Made by a program: the position numbers and the translations under genes. Of a DNA stretch of 18,763 bases, positions 7,821 through 15,155 are shown piece by piece; position 1 is the first letter of the stretch, and each line of letters starts with the position of its first letter. Under the pieces are notes generated by a model. That model worked only from the letters and a program-made list of their open reading frames with translations. It did not search any database and was not told where the DNA came from. Source of the DNA: an uncultured Actinomyces sp. Its GTDB lineage: Bacteria > Actinomycetota > Actinomycetes > Actinomycetales > Actinomycetaceae. The DNA lies in assembly GCA_902773415.1 (NCBI GenBank), contig CACYEE010000199.1, positions 1-18,763 on the forward strand, written 5' to 3'.

Positions 7821-7970
7821 GGGGGCTGTCTCGGACAGGATGCGCGGAGTTCGCTGGGGCGGGAACCGGAACGTTGTCCCGACCCTCCCCAGCTGTTTGC
7901 GCAGGTGAGAGACCCGAGTGTCGCAAAGGGGTCAGACCGGTGTCGCATTGGGGACAGTCCCCCCTTCCGG
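7821..7970 (+). repeat. Family 2 composite intergenic element, copy C (short form)
   Basis: It starts 51 bp after the ppa stop and is oriented with ppa. Left end GGGGGCTGTCTC, then a hairpin at 7853-7893 with GCTGGGG/CCCCAGC at its base, the exact GTTTGCGCAGGTGAGAGA box, then TGTCGCAAAGGGG and a second TGTCGCA followed by the perfect palindrome GGGGACAGTCCCC (7950-7962). The closing arm of the second hairpin and the right flank are missing or degraded, so the right boundary is approximate. Confidence 0.75.
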
Positions 7971-8600
7971 CAAGCGGAAGCACCGCGCTTTATGGCACCG
8001 AGCTGCCGTCTCCGTTTTTGGCGTTTTTCGGCTGCTTCCCACGGAAGGTATTCGCCGCGTTCGGGCGCGCTCTCCCGACACCCTCAAGAACCCGAAACTC
8101 GGACGGGCCCGCCTTGGCGGCGTGCCCGTCCACACCCTGTACGCGCCGCCTGGCCCGCGGCATCCCGCAGGGAAGTTCCCCCGACGACAGACGTTGCTCC
8201 CGTTCTCAATCCGACGGTTCTGCGATGCATTGCGGATTGCCGGTCTTCCCGCGAAGACAGCCCGGCAATGCGCAAGGACGCAATGTCGGCCCGCATTCGT
8301 GCCCGTCACGTCGCGTCTGCGATACCTCGGCCCTGACGGGTTTCGCCGACACCTTCGCCGCCTCCCGCCCCAACCCGCTCGGCCCCGGCGTCGAGATTCG
8401 CAACCGGAGCAGGCATTTCCATCGGCGCGGCAAGGACGGGCCAACGGTTCGCCTGACCCGACAAGAGAACTCCGCTCCCAGCTGCGGCATCGTGGCATAG
8501 CGACATCACGCCAGCGTGACGAGATTCAACGCGCCACGTTTCAGGCACGCGCAAACATCGCAAATCCTGCCTCTCCCATTTGCTTCCGCGCGAAGCATTC
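7971..8600. other. Long non-coding stretch after ppa
   Basis: Between copy C and the fourth Family 1 element I see no frame with a Shine-Dalgarno, recognisable motif or protein-like composition on either strand; the available frames are Arg/Pro/Ser-rich in the manner of out-of-frame high-GC DNA. It contains one strong hairpin (8231-8274) and a TCACGC/GCGTGA inverted repeat at 8506-8519. A decayed gene cannot be excluded. Confidence 0.5.
8231..8274. repeat. Strong isolated hairpin
   Basis: Nested pairing TGCG/CGCA, ATTGCCGG/CCGGCAAT (8236-8243 with 8262-8269) and TCTTC/GAAGA around a 4-base loop, with a small 3' bulge. About 17 pairs in total, without a following T-run. It has no similarity to either repeat family. 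Confidence 0.6.
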
Positions 8601-8674
8601 CGCCCAAGTCGGAGCGCTCCGTCGAACCAGACACCTCCGCCTGCACCGCAACACGCCCCGCTCCGAGCTGTGCG
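8601..8674 (+). repeat. Family 1 74-bp arm-spacer-arm element, copy 4
   Basis: Left arm CGCCCAAGTCGGAGCG at 8601-8616 and right arm CGCTCCGAGCTGTGCG at 8659-8674 with a 42-bp spacer; arms 13 of 16 complementary. The spacer shares ACCTCCGCCTGC with copy 2 at the same offset. It lies 298 bp upstream of the DUF559 gene. Confidence 0.85.
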
Positions 8675-8730
8675 GCAGGCAAGGAGACCGCTGCAGATCG
8701 GCACGAACGGCGGTCCAGTTCGGCACACCT

Positions 8731-8922
8731 GTATCCACAGCCTCGCCGAGCCGGCAACGTCCTGCGGATCCCGCACCGCCCCACGATTCCCCCTTCCCGT
8801 CCGGGCCAAAGCCACGAACCGGGCTCCAACCTCGGGAAACAGAACATGCCCGGCTTTCAGGGCATGGAAACCGCCCACCGCACCCGTATCCACAACACGC
8901 CAAAACGCACGCCCCGTCCACA
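8731..8922 (+). promoter_or_regulatory. Three DnaA-box-like 9-mers (tentative)
   Basis: GTATCCACA at 8731-8739 and again at 8886-8894 (8 of 9 to TTATCCACA), and CCGTCCACA at 8914-8922 (7 of 9 to the actinobacterial TTGTCCACA), all in the same orientation within 192 bp upstream of the DUF559 gene. No AT-rich unwinding region or replication gene is nearby, so this is not an origin on present evidence. Confidence 0.25.
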
Positions 8923-8972
8923 ACTTTCACGCCCCTCTTTTCCCCGGCTTCCCCATCGCAAAGAATGAAGCC

Positions 8973-9953
8973 ATGAACCAGCAGCCCTGGCCGCGCCTGC
9001 TTGTCTCGACACGGCAGCGCCGAATACGAAACCTGCACGGACTTGTCCGGATCGGACGCGGATACTACGTCCGGCACAGCGAGCTCGACACTCGCAACCC
9101 GACCCAGCACGCGCGACAAGTCCGGCTCGCGCAAATCCAGGCTCTTGCACACAAGGCAAACCCCGTCTTTCGCGGCCTTGCCGCAGCTCTCATCTGGGGC
9201 GTTGACCTCCTCGACGAGGCGCCGACAATCGAATATACCCGCGAAGGCGGGGCCCATAGGCTCTTCGCGTTCAACGGCGACGTGCCGCCGGCACCCACCC
9301 GCCGAATCATGGAACCGCGCACGCCGCTCGACTGCGTCGAGATCAACGGAGTCCGTGTCGCCACCCCGATTCAGGCCATCGCGGACATTGCCTCCACGGC
9401 TCCTGCCAAAGATGCCATAGTCGCAATCTGCGGCCTGCTTCGGCTTTGCGTCAGCAACGGACACACGTGGCGCAACAACCCCGACTGGCATCTCGCCCGA
9501 GAACGGGAAGCAAAGGCCGAAGCCCTCATGCTCGTCAGGGAAGGACGCTCCGCGAGGGCCTGCCGCCGCGCAGCGCGGCTCATCGGCGCAGCCTTCAGCC
9601 AATGCGACTCCCCCGCCGAAGCGCTCGCGCTTCTTTTCTTCCGCAAATGGGGCTTCCCCCAGCCCGCTCCCCAATACCGGCTCGACCTTGACGACGCAAC
9701 CTACTACGCCGACTTCTGCTGGGCCAGCCGCCATAGAATCGTCGAATTCGACGGTTTCGGAAAAGTCGCCGCGAATCCGAGGCAGATGCAATACATGCTC
9801 GAACGGTCGGCAGCCATCGCGCATGCCGGCTGGAAAGTCCTTCACATCACCTGGCGCATGCTTGCGAACGAAACCGAGCTGGCGGCACGGCTCGCAACGT
9901 TCTTTCCGAAATCCGCACGGCTCTCGATCAGACCGCGCAAGTGCTGGGGCTAG
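8973..9953 (+). CDS. DUF559-type protein with C-terminal endonuclease-like fold and N-terminal AbiEi-like region
   Basis: 326-residue cytosolic protein of a family common as orphan genes in actinobacteria; the function is not established. Seen: an N-terminal region whose RNLHGLVRIGRGYYV pattern resembles the winged-helix start of AbiEi-like proteins, a middle region with LDCVEINGVRVATPIQAIADIA, and a C-terminal DUF559/Vsr-like block from about 212: SPAEALALLFFRKWGFP, QYRLDLDD, YYADFCW, HRIVEFDGFGK, then ERSAAIAHAGWKVLHITW. Candidate PD-(D/E)XK residues are Glu216, Asp247, Glu258 and Asp260, with Lys264 nearby. The ATG at 8973 gives the usual family N-terminus but has only a weak AAAGAA/GAAG upstream; the frame runs open further upstream without protein-like sequence. 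It stands alone, flanked at 8601 and 10194 by Family 1 repeats. No partner toxin, antitoxin or methylase is adjacent. Confidence 0.8.
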   Translation: MNQQPWPRLLVSTRQRRIRNLHGLVRIGRGYYVRHSELDTRNPTQHARQVRLAQIQALAHKANPVFRGLAAALIWGVDLLDEAPTIEYTREGGAHRLFAFNGDVPPAPTRRIMEPRTPLDCVEINGVRVATPIQAIADIASTAPAKDAIVAICGLLRLCVSNGHTWRNNPDWHLAREREAKAEALMLVREGRSARACRRAARLIGAAFSQCDSPAEALALLFFRKWGFPQPAPQYRLDLDDATYYADFCWASRHRIVEFDGFGKVAANPRQMQYMLERSAAIAHAGWKVLHITWRMLANETELAARLATFFPKSARLSIRPRKCWG

Positions 9954-10119
9954 CAATTCCACGCGATTTCCACGCTGCCAGCGCACACGTCCGAATCGAG
10001 GCAGCAGGCCGACATACGCGCCGCCGTTTTGCCGGGTGCGAAGAGATGCGAAGAGAACAGCCCCGACACTGCACAGCTCCCGTTCCTGGCACTTGGCCCC
10101 TCGCGTCTCGCCGCAGCGT

Positions 10120-10148
10120 GCCTGCCCGGCATGCATAGCCGGGCAGGC
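10120..10148. repeat. Perfect 11-bp stem hairpin in DUF559-metX gap
   Basis: GCCTGCCCGGC (10120-10130) and GCCGGGCAGGC (10138-10148) with a 7-base loop. It is stable and GC-rich, 166 bp after the DUF559 gene stop and 245 bp before metX. There is no T-run on either side; it could be a factor-assisted terminator or an RNA stabiliser. Confidence 0.6.
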
Positions 10149-10193
10149 GGCGGGACACGAACCTCCACGCCAGCATTCCCGCCGCCGTTCGTT

Positions 10194-10267
10194 CGCACAA
10201 GTCGGAGCAGAACGCACAAGTCCGAAGCTCAGTCTGCCGTCTCGCGCATCCCGCTCCGGGCCGTGCC
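10194..10267 (+). repeat. Family 1 74-bp arm-spacer-arm element, copy 5
   Basis: Left arm CGCACAAGTCGGAGCA at 10194-10209, right arm CGCTCCGGGCCGTGCC at 10252-10267, 42-bp spacer. The right arm is the most diverged in the window (10 of 16 complementary), but spacing is kept. A third, arm-like CGCACAAGTCCGAAGC lies at 10212-10227 in the spacer, 18 bp from the first. It lies 126 bp upstream of metX. Confidence 0.75.
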
Positions 10268-10331
10268 CGAGCCTGCCACGGCATGCGCCGGCCATCCCGA
10301 AAACCGCATGGAAGTCACAGCAATTGGCACC

Positions 10332-10349
10332 GGCGCGTCACGTGGCGCG
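10332..10349. promoter_or_regulatory. Operator-like palindrome upstream of metX
   Basis: GCGCG-T-CACGTG-G-CGCGC, an 18-bp near-perfect palindrome with one mismatched pair, centred about 53 bp before the metX ATG. It is placed where a repressor would act, but I recognise no specific regulator site; the actinobacterial McbR consensus is not present. Confidence 0.35.
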
Positions 10350-10393
10350 CGATAGCATGACACCGCAGCATTTTCGCCGACAGGAGCAAGACA

Positions 10394-11704
10394 ATGCCGA
10401 CGAGCCCGAGCGCAGACGAAAACCGCCTCTTCGTTGCCAAGGAAGGACAACGCAAGTCGCGCCGCATCATGTACCCGCGAATCGACGCCAAGGGCCCGAA
10501 GTTCCTTGTCGGCCACGCCCCGCTCGAGCCGGTCACGGACGCCGCCCCTATCGCAGACTTCGACACGGGCTACCGCCCCAAGCGGCACGGCGGCAACCTC
10601 CCCGCAACCGGCGCCTGGCTCGAAGGAGACGATCCCGAAGACCGCGTCTTCGCTGACCTCGGCCCCCTCGAACTCGAACTCGGAGGCCGGCTCCCGAACG
10701 TCCGCATGGCCTACGAAACCTGGGGCGAGCTCGATTCGGATACTTCCAATGCGATTCTCTTATGCCACGCGCTGACCGGCGATTCGCACGCCACCAGCGC
10801 GGACGGAACCGACGGATGGTGGAAAGACATCGTTGGCCCGGGCAAGGCCATCGACACCTCCCGGTTCTTTGTCGTATGCCCGAACGCGCTCGGAGGATGC
10901 CAGGGAACGACCGGTCCCTCATCGACCGCACCCGACGGCCGCCCCTGGGGTCCGCGATTCCCCGAAATCACGATTCGCGACATGTGCGCCGCAGAAGCCA
11001 AGCTCGCCGACCAGCTTGGCATTTCCTCATGGGCACTCGTGGCGGGAGCTTCCTTCGGCGGAAATCGCGTGATGGAATGGGCCGCCTCGTATCCCGATCG
11101 CGTCCGGGCAATGGCCGTACTGGTTTCCGGGCCGGCAACCACCGCCGAGCAGATTTCCTATGCGCACTTCCAGAACGAGGCAATCCGGCTCGACCCGAAG
11201 TGGCGCGGAGGGAACTACTACGACGCTCCTGACGGCCAAGGCCCGCATCAGGGGCTCGGCCTCGCCCGAGAAATCGCCCATCTCACCTACCGCTGCGCCA
11301 ACGAACTGACCACCCGCTTCGGGCGGATGCCCCAAGGAGACGAAGATCCGACACACGGCGGCCGGTTCGCCGTGGAAAGCTACATGGACTATCACGCATA
11401 CAAGCTCGCGGCCAGATTCGATGCGAACTCCTATCTTGTCATTACGCAGGCTTTCGCGACCCACGACATCGGGCGGGGCCGAGGCGGTACCGAGGCGGTT
11501 CTCGCCGCCTTGACAATGCCAACACTTGTGGTCGAGGTCGATTCCGACCGTCTCTTCTACCCTCGCGACATGCGTGCCCTCGCGCAAGCGCTTCCCGGAG
11601 CGAACGGAGTGCAGACAGTCCATTCCGACCACGGCCATGACGGGTTCCTCATCGAAAACGATCAGGTCGAGCGCATCCTGCGAACCTTCATCGACTCCCT
11701 CTGA
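10394..11704 (+). CDS. metX: Homoserine O-acyltransferase (MetX, alpha/beta-hydrolase fold)
   Basis: Activates homoserine for methionine synthesis by O-acylation, normally from acetyl-CoA; a succinyl-CoA preference cannot be excluded by reading alone. 436 residues. Family landmarks: MAYETWGELD, CHALTGDSHA (124-133), VCPNALGGCQGTTGPSS (about 161-177), the nucleophile elbow GASFGG with Ser220, Asp385 in VDSDRLFYP and His415 in HGHDGFL. The usual MetX elbow reads GGSMGG, so Ala and Phe replace Gly and Met here. An N-terminal stretch of about 60 residues precedes the conserved fold. The ATG at 10394 is preceded by AGGAG with a 7-base gap. No metY or other methionine gene adjoins. A Family 1 repeat and an 18-bp palindrome lie upstream. 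Confidence 0.94.
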   Translation: MPTSPSADENRLFVAKEGQRKSRRIMYPRIDAKGPKFLVGHAPLEPVTDAAPIADFDTGYRPKRHGGNLPATGAWLEGDDPEDRVFADLGPLELELGGRLPNVRMAYETWGELDSDTSNAILLCHALTGDSHATSADGTDGWWKDIVGPGKAIDTSRFFVVCPNALGGCQGTTGPSSTAPDGRPWGPRFPEITIRDMCAAEAKLADQLGISSWALVAGASFGGNRVMEWAASYPDRVRAMAVLVSGPATTAEQISYAHFQNEAIRLDPKWRGGNYYDAPDGQGPHQGLGLAREIAHLTYRCANELTTRFGRMPQGDEDPTHGGRFAVESYMDYHAYKLAARFDANSYLVITQAFATHDIGRGRGGTEAVLAALTMPTLVVEVDSDRLFYPRDMRALAQALPGANGVQTVHSDHGHDGFLIENDQVERILRTFIDSL

Positions 11705-11725
11705 GCGCCGCCCGCTTTCGGCGCT
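11704..11725 (+). terminator. Hairpin at metX stop codon (weak terminator candidate)
   Basis: AGCGCCG/CGGCGCT, 7-bp stem and 8-base loop, beginning at the last base of the metX stop. It is followed by CTGGCCGCTTCTTCT, pyrimidine-rich but without a clean T-run. Confidence 0.35.
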
Positions 11726-11807
11726 CTGGCCGCTTCTTCTCCGGGCTGACGCATCGCACATGCCAAAAGCCTCAGCCTTTTTCGCATCGAAATGCAAGAA
11801 TGGAGCC

Positions 11808-13058
11808 ATGAGCACGCAGCAGGGACACGCGCGCGCATCGCAGGGCACGGACGCGCCTGACGTCGACCCCAACGATCCGCGACGCTTCCACCATGTCGAC
11901 GAAGCCGACTACGGCACCTGGCTTGAGGACATCCTCGGCCCCGGCTTTGAGCAGACCACCCTTCCCCTGCCGGCCGACTCCGCCGGAGAATCGGTCATGA
12001 CGATCGTGCGCCACGTGCCCTCCACGGACCCTCACATGCAGGCTCCCGCGCCCGCCCCGCGCTTCGCCGTCATTCAGATGCACGGCTGGAACGACTACTT
12101 CTACCAGGCTCACACCGCCCGCGCCGTCTCCGCGGCCGGCGGTGCCTTCTACGCGATGGACCTGCGCCGCTACGGTCGCTCCCTGCGCGCCGGCCAGCCT
12201 TTCGGCTACGCCTCTTCCCTCGACTGCTACGACGCCGAGCTCGAAGCCTGCATCGCCCGAATCGCCGATGACGGCCTCGGCTCCCTGCCCCTCTTCCTCT
12301 GCGCCCACTCCACCGGCGGACTCATCGCCTCCCTGTGGGCGAACCGGCATCCGGGCGTCCTTGCCGGCCTCGTCCTCAATTCGCCCTGGCTCGAGCTGCA
12401 AGGCTCGGCGCATATGCGCGTGCTCACCGGTTCCGTCGCCAAAGCCGCCGCCAGGATTTCCCCGATGTTCCGCGTGTTCCGCACCGATACCGGCAACTAC
12501 CAGAAGGTGCTGACCGCCTGGCGCGAGGGCGAGCCGCTGCTCGGTGCCCGCACGAAGGCCGAGGAGAAGGCGGGAGTGTCCCACCTGCGCCTGCCCGGCG
12601 AGGAGATCGCGCCCGCCTCGCCCGATTTTGAAGGCGAGCGCGCCCCGAATCCGTATGCGCCCGAGGGCACCGACGACCAGTTCTGGACGACGGGGTGGCA
12701 TCCCGACCCGCGCTTCCGGATGTTTCCGTCTTGGGAAAGCCGTATTTCGTGGATGTCGGCAATTGTCGCCGGCCACGCGCGGGTAGCCGGGGGCCTCGGC
12801 ATCGACTGCCCGATTCTCGTGATGACCTCGGCGCGGCATTCGGAGGCAGGCAGCTGGTGCGAGGAAATCACGCGAACCGACTGCATTCTCGACCTGCCCA
12901 AGGTTTGGCAGCGCACGGGCCAGCTTGGCCGACGAGTCGAACTCGTCAAGCTCGAGAACGCCATTCACGATGTCTTTTTCTCCCGCCGAGAGGTGCGCGA
13001 GCAGGCCTTTGCCGAAATGTTCGGCTTCGTCGAGAGGACGCTTGGCGCGCGCGGCTGA
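11808..13058 (+). CDS. Alpha/beta hydrolase, serine aminopeptidase S33 / monoacylglycerol lipase-like
   Basis: 416-residue predicted cytosolic serine hydrolase; substrate unknown. Seen: the oxyanion segment MHGWNDYF (about 91-98), MDLRRYGRS (117-125) as in monoacylglycerol-lipase-like proteins, the nucleophile elbow CAHSTGG with Ser168, and a catalytic His387 in NAIHDVFFS. The acid is less clear: the usual Asp after the PILV strand is replaced by TSARHSE, so an Asp in RTDCILD may serve. There is no signal peptide or membrane segment. The ATG at 11808 has GGAG only 2 bases upstream; an in-frame ATG at 11760 has no Shine-Dalgarno. It is 103 bp downstream of metX on the same strand and possibly co-transcribed, but there is no known functional link to methionine. 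It converges with the next gene across copy D. Confidence 0.85.
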   Translation: MSTQQGHARASQGTDAPDVDPNDPRRFHHVDEADYGTWLEDILGPGFEQTTLPLPADSAGESVMTIVRHVPSTDPHMQAPAPAPRFAVIQMHGWNDYFYQAHTARAVSAAGGAFYAMDLRRYGRSLRAGQPFGYASSLDCYDAELEACIARIADDGLGSLPLFLCAHSTGGLIASLWANRHPGVLAGLVLNSPWLELQGSAHMRVLTGSVAKAAARISPMFRVFRTDTGNYQKVLTAWREGEPLLGARTKAEEKAGVSHLRLPGEEIAPASPDFEGERAPNPYAPEGTDDQFWTTGWHPDPRFRMFPSWESRISWMSAIVAGHARVAGGLGIDCPILVMTSARHSEAGSWCEEITRTDCILDLPKVWQRTGQLGRRVELVKLENAIHDVFFSRREVREQAFAEMFGFVERTLGARG

Positions 13059-13090
13059 GGTGTCCTTGCCCGCATCGGTGCCACGATGCC

Positions 13091-13272
13091 AACTGTCTCA
13101 GAAGGATTCGTGAAGCTGGCTGGGGCGGGAATCGGCACGTCGTTCCGATTTCCGCCCCAGCTGTCTGCCCAGGTCGGAGAATCGGGTGAGGAAAGGGGAC
13201 GGACTGGGTGAGAATTCGGGACTGTCCCCTTTTTCTCACCCGACGACGGAGGCGCCCTTATGAGATGGCCCC
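13091..13272 (+). repeat. Family 2 composite intergenic element, copy D (coreless form, double hairpin, likely bidirectional terminator)
   Basis: It begins 32 bp after the hydrolase stop. The first hairpin, 13119-13161, has a 17-pair stem (GCTGGGGCGG/CCGCCCCAGC then AATCGG/CCGATT) and 9-base loop. The second, 13183-13242, pairs CGGGTGAG with CTCACCCG and AAAGGGGAC with GTCCCCTTT, and contains a TTTTT run. The right flank CACCCGACGACGGAGGCGCC matches the copy B flank at 2692-2711 closely, so both outer ends are present although the ~230-bp core is absent. It lies between two convergent genes, where it could end transcription from both. Confidence 0.78.
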
Positions 13273-13310
13273 GTCAACTCACGGAGCGTGTCCGGGGAGG
13301 TTCTCGGAGG

Positions 13311-15104
13311 TCAGAGCTCGCCGAGGGTGCGCCCATCGTCGGCTCTCCAGACTTTCCACCCGTCGACGCCGTCGAGTCCGGATTGCTCGCGCGCGGCCTG
13401 CGTCGGGTCGGAGTACGCGGCACCGTTCGAGCAGACGATGGCTCCCCATGACGTGATTTGGGCATGGAGGTCGATGTCGCGACGCCGAGAAACCCAGTGG
13501 AGGTTGATGGGCGTGTCGTGGCGTCCGGCAATGCTCACAAGCCGGCCCGCAGGCGAGAGGTAGTCGCGTTCGGCGGCGTCGGCAACGGCATCCGCAGATG
13601 TCGAGGCCGCGGAGGATTCGGAGATGAGCCGCTCCGTGCCTTCCTCGCGACTGGGCGCGGCTTCGTCCCAGAGTACCTGTTCGGCGCGACGGCGGGAAGC
13701 GAGGGATTGGGCGTAGGTCGCCGCAGCCTCGCGAATATCCGCCGCAGGAGCGGGCGTGGACTGTTCGAGGACGGCTTCGGCAGGCTCGACTGGGCGGCGA
13801 CGCAACGGCTTTCGCACGGCGCGTGCCGTCTCTGGTTCCGTGCCGTTCCGGCCTTCGGAACGATGCGCAAAGGCATCCTGGCGCTGATGGCTTCTGCTGG
13901 CATGCGAGGGAACCGCAGGCGCTGCGGTCGCGCCGGCCGTATCTGCGCTTGCCGCGGAATCGGGCGCGGAGGCGGTCGGAAGTCCGGAATCCTCGGCCCT
14001 GAAGGCGACGGGCGGACGCGAGGCGTTGCCGAAAGTCGAGAGCGCTTCTTCGGCACCGCTTGCTTCGGACAATTTGCTGCGCGCCTCGGAGCTGTGGCCA
14101 GCGAGAATGTCCCGGAGGCGGGAACGGTTCCGCCGGGACGCCTCTTCGTCTTCTGCGGGCAAGCGAAAGCCAGCAAGGGCCTCGGCACCGTCAGGGGCGG
14201 GCGTGGCAGGCTGCGCTCCGAATCGGGCTCTGTGGATTCCTTCCGTTCCGGGTCGCGCATCCCCCCGGTCGGAACGCCCGGGGCCGGAATCCTGAGCTCT
14301 AATTTCGACGTGATGGCTGTCGGGGGCCTGCGTCTGCTCGCCGGACGCCTTTGGAGCAGCCGCTTCCTGAGGGCCATGCCCAGGATTCATTTCGGAATCG
14401 TTGTGCGTGCCGCCGGATCCGTCGGGGTCGGCAATGCGGACCGAGGCGTCTGCGTCGTCCGCACCGACAACGCTCGCTTCCCAGGTCACGCGGCGTTTTC
14501 CGGCCTCGACAGAGACACGACGGCGGGCAACGCCCAGGAGATTCGAGAGTGCCGTGATGCGCGGACGCACCTGTTCGAGGGAGATGAAGACCTTTGTTCC
14601 CGAAGCGATGACGGATGCGACACGAACGTCGACTCCAGCTCCGCAAAGCGCATCGACGGCTGGACGCACTTCCTCGTCGATGCCGAAAACGATGAGGAAA
14701 AGGCGGGGGCCGGGGCCGGCGCTTGGCGGGCACGCATCGACAAAGGCCCGCCAGTCTGCGGCGAAGGCTTCGGCTCCGGGGGCGTAGAGATCGGAGAGCC
14801 GGTCGCTCGAGTTGTCCGCATGGCGCCCGGCGGCGGCGAGGGATGCGAGGAGTTCGTCGGCGGAGAGACGGGCAAGGACATCAACGGTAACAATCTGCCC
14901 TGACGGATCGAGGGCGATGAGCAGTTCGCGGGTGCCGTCGGGAACGGGCTCGCCTACCCATCCGACCGGGAACAGGGGGGCTTCGACGAGGTCGATGGCG
15001 CGTTCGCGCAGGGCAGCGAGCGCTCCTTCGCCAAGACGCGACTTCGACAGGTCAATCGGCTCGGCAAGAACAAGCTTTCCGTTTTCGTAGGCAAACACCG
15101 CCAT
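13311..15104 (-). CDS. Degenerate PD-(D/E)XK-like domain - disordered linker - RAMA-like C-terminal domain protein
   Basis: 597-residue protein of unknown function. Residues 1 to about 205 look like a NucS/DUF91-type nuclease fold: LLIALDPSGQIVTVDVLAR at 61-79 followed by helices, a DRLSDLY motif, a Trp in DWRAFVDAC, RLFLIVFGIDEEVRPAVDALCGAGVDVRVASV and FISLEQV. The expected D...ExK catalytic triplet reads Asp65...Asp75-Val-Leu77, so the domain is probably inactive as a nuclease. Residues ~210-520 are low-complexity Ala/Ser/Glu/Pro/Arg sequence, likely disordered. The last 76 residues (about 522-597) match the RAMA pattern: INLHWVSRRRD, GAIVCSNGAAYSDPTQAA, GVDGWKVWRADDGRTLGEL. RAMA domains are often found with DNA methylases and restriction enzymes, where they are predicted to read modified DNA. 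The ATG at 15104 follows GGAGG with a 5-base gap. Domain calls are by eye. Confidence 0.7.
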   Translation of the reverse strand: MAVFAYENGKLVLAEPIDLSKSRLGEGALAALRERAIDLVEAPLFPVGWVGEPVPDGTRELLIALDPSGQIVTVDVLARLSADELLASLAAAGRHADNSSDRLSDLYAPGAEAFAADWRAFVDACPPSAGPGPRLFLIVFGIDEEVRPAVDALCGAGVDVRVASVIASGTKVFISLEQVRPRITALSNLLGVARRRVSVEAGKRRVTWEASVVGADDADASVRIADPDGSGGTHNDSEMNPGHGPQEAAAPKASGEQTQAPDSHHVEIRAQDSGPGRSDRGDARPGTEGIHRARFGAQPATPAPDGAEALAGFRLPAEDEEASRRNRSRLRDILAGHSSEARSKLSEASGAEEALSTFGNASRPPVAFRAEDSGLPTASAPDSAASADTAGATAAPAVPSHASRSHQRQDAFAHRSEGRNGTEPETARAVRKPLRRRPVEPAEAVLEQSTPAPAADIREAAATYAQSLASRRRAEQVLWDEAAPSREEGTERLISESSAASTSADAVADAAERDYLSPAGRLVSIAGRHDTPINLHWVSRRRDIDLHAQITSWGAIVCSNGAAYSDPTQAAREQSGLDGVDGWKVWRADDGRTLGEL

Positions 15105-15131
15105 CGATTCCTCCCGACAAAGTCCTCTCCT

Positions 15132-15155
15132 GATATGCAAGTTTAGTCGAATAAT
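15132..15155 (-). promoter_or_regulatory. AT-rich patch upstream of the RAMA-domain gene (promoter region candidate)
   Basis: The only clearly AT-rich stretch in this intergenic region, 28-51 bp before the ATG at 15104, containing TAAACT and CATATC on the minus strand as possible -10 elements. No good -35 box is evident. Confidence 0.25.

Noticed and set aside
8306..8923. Minus-strand 205-residue frame in the post-ppa gap
   Set aside because: No Shine-Dalgarno, no recognised motif; it crosses a Family 1 repeat. A decayed gene is possible but not supported.
9954..10393. SAM riboswitch upstream of metX
   Set aside because: No sequence resembling the conserved SAM-I or SAM-IV core was found; the hairpins present do not fit that architecture.
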